Below are positions 62,901 through 64,000 of a stretch of 64,000 nt of DNA, in pieces. Below the pieces are notes generated by a model. It was not told the DNA's origin, made no database searches, and was given only the letters and a program-made list of their open reading frames with translations. This stretch comes from Pseudarcicella hirudinis (lineage in GTDB: Bacteria > Bacteroidota > Bacteroidia > Cytophagales > Spirosomataceae): NCBI RefSeq assembly GCF_900115665.1, contig NZ_FOXH01000002.1:451670-515669 (forward strand), in the 5' to 3' direction. Positions within the stretch are counted from its first letter, which is position 1. The number at the start of each line of letters is the position of its first letter. Made by a program: the position numbers and the translations under genes.

Positions 62901-63796
62901 AATATCCTAAGATTTTTGATAATGAGGTAGTAGGAGAGGAAGCCAGAAAGTTGTTTAACGATGCGCAGAAAATGCTTGCAAAAGTTATAAAGGAGAGAAG
63001 TCTGAAAGCAAGAGCTGTCATCGGTTTTTATCCGGCTAACTCTAAAGATGATGATATCTTCCTGCACAGATTTGAGAAATTTGAATACAATGCTGCCGGT
63101 CAGGGGGCATTGAAACGTGATGGCTACCGGATTTTAAGCAGCACTGAGATTTCAGAAAACGGAGAATTACTGGAAACAGGAAACAACCTGGCAACCTTGC
63201 ATCATCTTCGTCAGCAAGGCTTGAAAGCCAGTAATTTACCAAATATCTGTTTGTCTGATTTTATTGCTCCTGTTGATTCAGGAAAAGAGGATTATATCGG
63301 AGCATTCGCTGTAACTGCCGGTTTGGGTATCGAAGCCCTGCTGGAAGAATACGAGAAAGATCATGATGATTATAATTCAATTATGCTGAAAGCAATTGCC
63401 GATCGTCTGGCAGAGGCTTTTGCAGAATTGATGCATGAAAGAGTAAGAAAGGAGTTCTGGGGATATTCTGAGGAGGAGTTGACAAATGAACAGCTCATCA
63501 GTGAAGAATATGATGGGATCCGCCCGGCTCCGGGTTATCCTGCTTGTCCGGATCATACTGAAAAAGCAGTATTGTTTGAATTATTGCAGGCAGATAAAAT
63601 TGGCATAGAGCTTACTGAAAGTTTCGCCATGTATCCGGCCAGTTCAGTGTCAGGATGGTATTTTTCTCATCCGCAATCAAAGTATTTCGGATTGGGTAAA
63701 ATCGCTAAAGATCAGGTTACAGAATATGCTGAGCGCAAAAATATGAGCCTTGAAGATATGGAAAGATGGCTCGCTCCGGTTTTGAATTATGACTAA
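59954..63796 (+). CDS. metH: Cobalamin-dependent methionine synthase
   Basis: MetH methylates homocysteine using methyltetrahydrofolate and cobalamin. The 1280 residues comprise: homocysteine domain (to about 350; zinc Cys 270, 333 and 334), pterin domain (about 360-650; [14 protein letters not shown]), cap and cobalamin domain (about 660-900; DVHDIGKN with cobalt ligand H781), and activation domain (about 930-1280; [15 protein letters not shown] binds S-adenosylmethionine). Residues about 200-228 form an insertion relative to E. coli MetH. It follows the PIN gene by only 15 bases, so the normal upstream control region is displaced. No cobalamin riboswitch is seen. Confidence 0.95.
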   Translation: MKLNNPNIREILKERILVLDGAMGSMIQNYKLTDADYRGEKFKNFPHEVKGNNDMLSITKPEVIKEIHAKYFEAGADIAETNTFSGTYIAMADYHMEDYVYELNYESARIAREVADEFTRENPDKPRFVAGSIGPTNRTLSLSPDVNDPGFRAVTFDELVDAYYEQVQGLADGGADLFLVETIFDTLNAKAALYAIDLYSSDVKNGTVRPLQSHSIPKQNSLQRTPGAEIPVMVSGTITDASGRTLSGQTTEAFLTSVSHLPLLSIGLNCALGADAMRPYIQTLSQEAPFLVSAHPNAGLPNEMGEYDESPEQMVVQVEDFLKSGFMNIIGGCCGTTPPHIRAIAEAAAKYKPRSIPDLEPIQKLSGLEPLKITRETNYVNIGERCNVTGSKKFARLVREGNYDAAIAVAREQVDGGAMVIDVNMDEGMIDGVQAMTTFLNLLMAEPDIARLPIMIDSSKWEVIEAGLKCVQGKSIVNSISLKEGEAKFKESAEKVKRYGAAAVVMAFDEAGQADSYERRIEICTRAYNILVNEVNFPPEDIIFDPNILTVATGIEEHNNYAVDFINATRWIKENLPYAKVSGGVSNISFSFRGNEPVREAMHTVFLYYAIKAGMDMGIVNAAQLGVYDDIPKDMLELCEDVLLNRRPDATERLVTFAETVKSKGKEVVIDNSWRDLPVNKRLEHALIKGLTEFIDIDVEEARQQAEKPLHVIEGPLMDGMNVVGDLFGEGKMFLPQVVKSARVMKKAVAYLLPFIEMEKEGGESSSAGKILLATVKGDVHDIGKNIVGVVLGCNNYEIIDLGVMVPTDKILAAAKEHNVDIIGLSGLITPSLDEMVGVAKEMQRQGFELPLLIGGATTSRIHTAVKIDPHYNGPVIHVLDASRSVPVAGRLMQSNLTNQEIFNEIKTEYARLRVDHAGRQRDKNYVAIEKARENKVKIDWSGFESTKPKFLGTKVFEDYDIAEIARYIDWTPFFATWQLSGKYPKIFDNEVVGEEARKLFNDAQKMLAKVIKERSLKARAVIGFYPANSKDDDIFLHRFEKFEYNAAGQGALKRDGYRILSSTEISENGELLETGNNLATLHHLRQQGLKASNLPNICLSDFIAPVDSGKEDYIGAFAVTAGLGIEALLEEYEKDHDDYNSIMLKAIADRLAEAFAELMHERVRKEFWGYSEEELTNEQLISEEYDGIRPAPGYPACPDHTEKAVLFELLQADKIGIELTESFAMYPASSVSGWYFSHPQSKYFGLGKIAKDQVTEYAERKNMSLEDMERWLAPVLNYD

Positions 63797-63801
63797 CAGA
63801 G

Positions 63802-63831
63802 AAAGGCAACCCGAAAAAGGTTGCCTTTTTT
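63802..63831 (+). terminator. Intrinsic terminator of metH
   Basis: AAAGGCAACC (63802-63811) pairs with GGTTGCCTTT (63819-63828), short loop, T-tract to 63831. Confidence 0.85.
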
Positions 63832-63850
63832 GTTTATTATGATAACCCTC

Positions 63851-63920
63851 GGTTGCGTCTTACAGCCAGATTTAAGTATATTATCTCTATGCTGCCAGCT
63901 ACAGTGCACGGGTTAGTTTT
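63851..63920. repeat. Degenerate copy of the bipartite palindromic repeat
   Basis: GGTTGCGTCTTACAGCC (63851-63867) corresponds to palindrome A and the segment 63891-63920, ending GGGTTAGTTTT, to palindrome B of the 44883-45127 cluster. Spacing is similar. It overlaps the stop codon of the GNAT gene at 63913. Confidence 0.5.
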
Positions 63921-64000
63921 CAAGCGCTTTTCTCATGTGAAAATATTTACTGCCTCCGAGTGTTCTGATACCATATTCCTGAAATCCCAGTCTTTCATAT
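63913..64000 (-). CDS. GNAT N-acetyltransferase, C-terminal end (partial)
   Basis: The minus-strand frame from the right edge ends in TAA at 63915-63913. The 28 visible residues contain YERLGFQEYGIRTLGGSKYF followed by HMRKAL, the last beta strand, typical of Gcn5-related N-acetyltransferases (the Y-x-x-x-G-F acetyl-CoA motif is at the start). The rest of the gene is outside the window. The substrate is unknown. Confidence 0.7.
   Translation of the reverse strand, partial: YERLGFQEYGIRTLGGSKYFHMRKALEN

Noticed and set aside
1-64000. tRNA, rRNA, CRISPR arrays, IS elements and prophage
   Set aside because: No tRNA-like TPsiC arm with CCA context, rRNA segment, regularly spaced direct repeats, transposase or phage structural gene was recognised on reading. 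A dedicated scan (tRNAscan-SE, ISfinder) was not possible.

Overview
The window is a continuous stretch of chromosome from a member of the Bacteroidota, most likely of the order Cytophagales. The evidence is: a TonB-dependent receptor followed by a DUF4249 lipoprotein; PorX of the type IX secretion system; lineage-typical families such as TIGR02757, DUF4905, DUF1080, DUF1761, DUF2306 and YfhO; promoters of the form TTTG-N19-22-TAnnTTTG; an AT-rich base composition; and the absence of Shine-Dalgarno sequences. No rRNA, tRNA, CRISPR array, prophage or transposase was recognised. One housekeeping RNA gene, the SRP RNA (ffs), sits at about 42917-43003.

Layout. 1-1778: end of a receptor/lipoprotein pair. 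1834-2038: candidate small RNA with its own promoter and terminator. 2200-7212: hemH, an EamA transporter, nudK, a DeoR-type regulator, mpg and yicC. 7484-14940: secreted DUF1080 protein, secreted amidohydrolase, a YfhO giant membrane protein, a SlyD-like FKBP, a BNR/sialidase-like secreted protein and a Pr6Pr membrane protein. 15040-19476: radical SAM protein, then a membrane-anchored DNA-binding regulator divergent from two secreted concanavalin-like proteins. 19570-25200: mutS2, a 2-hydroxyacid dehydrogenase, a Tat-exported sugar isomerase/epimerase and pdxA. 26368-30228: pyruvate carboxylase carrying an extra C-terminal gamma-glutamylcyclotransferase-like domain. 30282-31495: an AT-rich two-gene accessory module with an endonuclease/exonuclease/phosphatase-family enzyme. 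31670-42768: mostly small metabolic and envelope genes (VOC protein, fatty acid hydroxylase, second Tat-exported isomerase, TetA-like MFS, LolA-like protein, TPR lipoproteins, GMC oxidoreductase). 42882-45142: SRP RNA, fsa, ftsE and a cluster of palindromic repeats. 45143-48327: porX divergent from an ECF sigma factor and two small proteins. 48351-58602: transporter, IscA-like protein, Ppx/GppA phosphatase, mutarotase, TIGR02757, a LysM/DPBB protein, DUF4905, kdsB and an Lrp regulator. 58854-63796: a PIN-domain toxin-antitoxin-like pair immediately upstream of metH. 63913-64000: end of a GNAT acetyltransferase.

How the genes fit together. Most of the window is core metabolism and envelope maintenance: heme, PLP, KDO, methionine, anaplerosis, protein secretion and targeting. 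Superimposed is a scattered set of secreted carbohydrate-linked proteins (DUF1080, two Tat-exported sugar isomerases, a GMC oxidoreductase, a sialidase-like protein and concanavalin-like proteins), consistent with a polysaccharide- or glycoside-using heterotroph. Two short AT-rich inserts (30282-31495 and about 58740-59938) look like accessory nuclease modules. The most noteworthy items are the pyruvate carboxylase fusion, the membrane one-component regulator with its concanavalin-like targets, the PIN protein with a 155-residue unknown extension, the EEP module, the candidate small RNA and the bipartite palindromic repeats.
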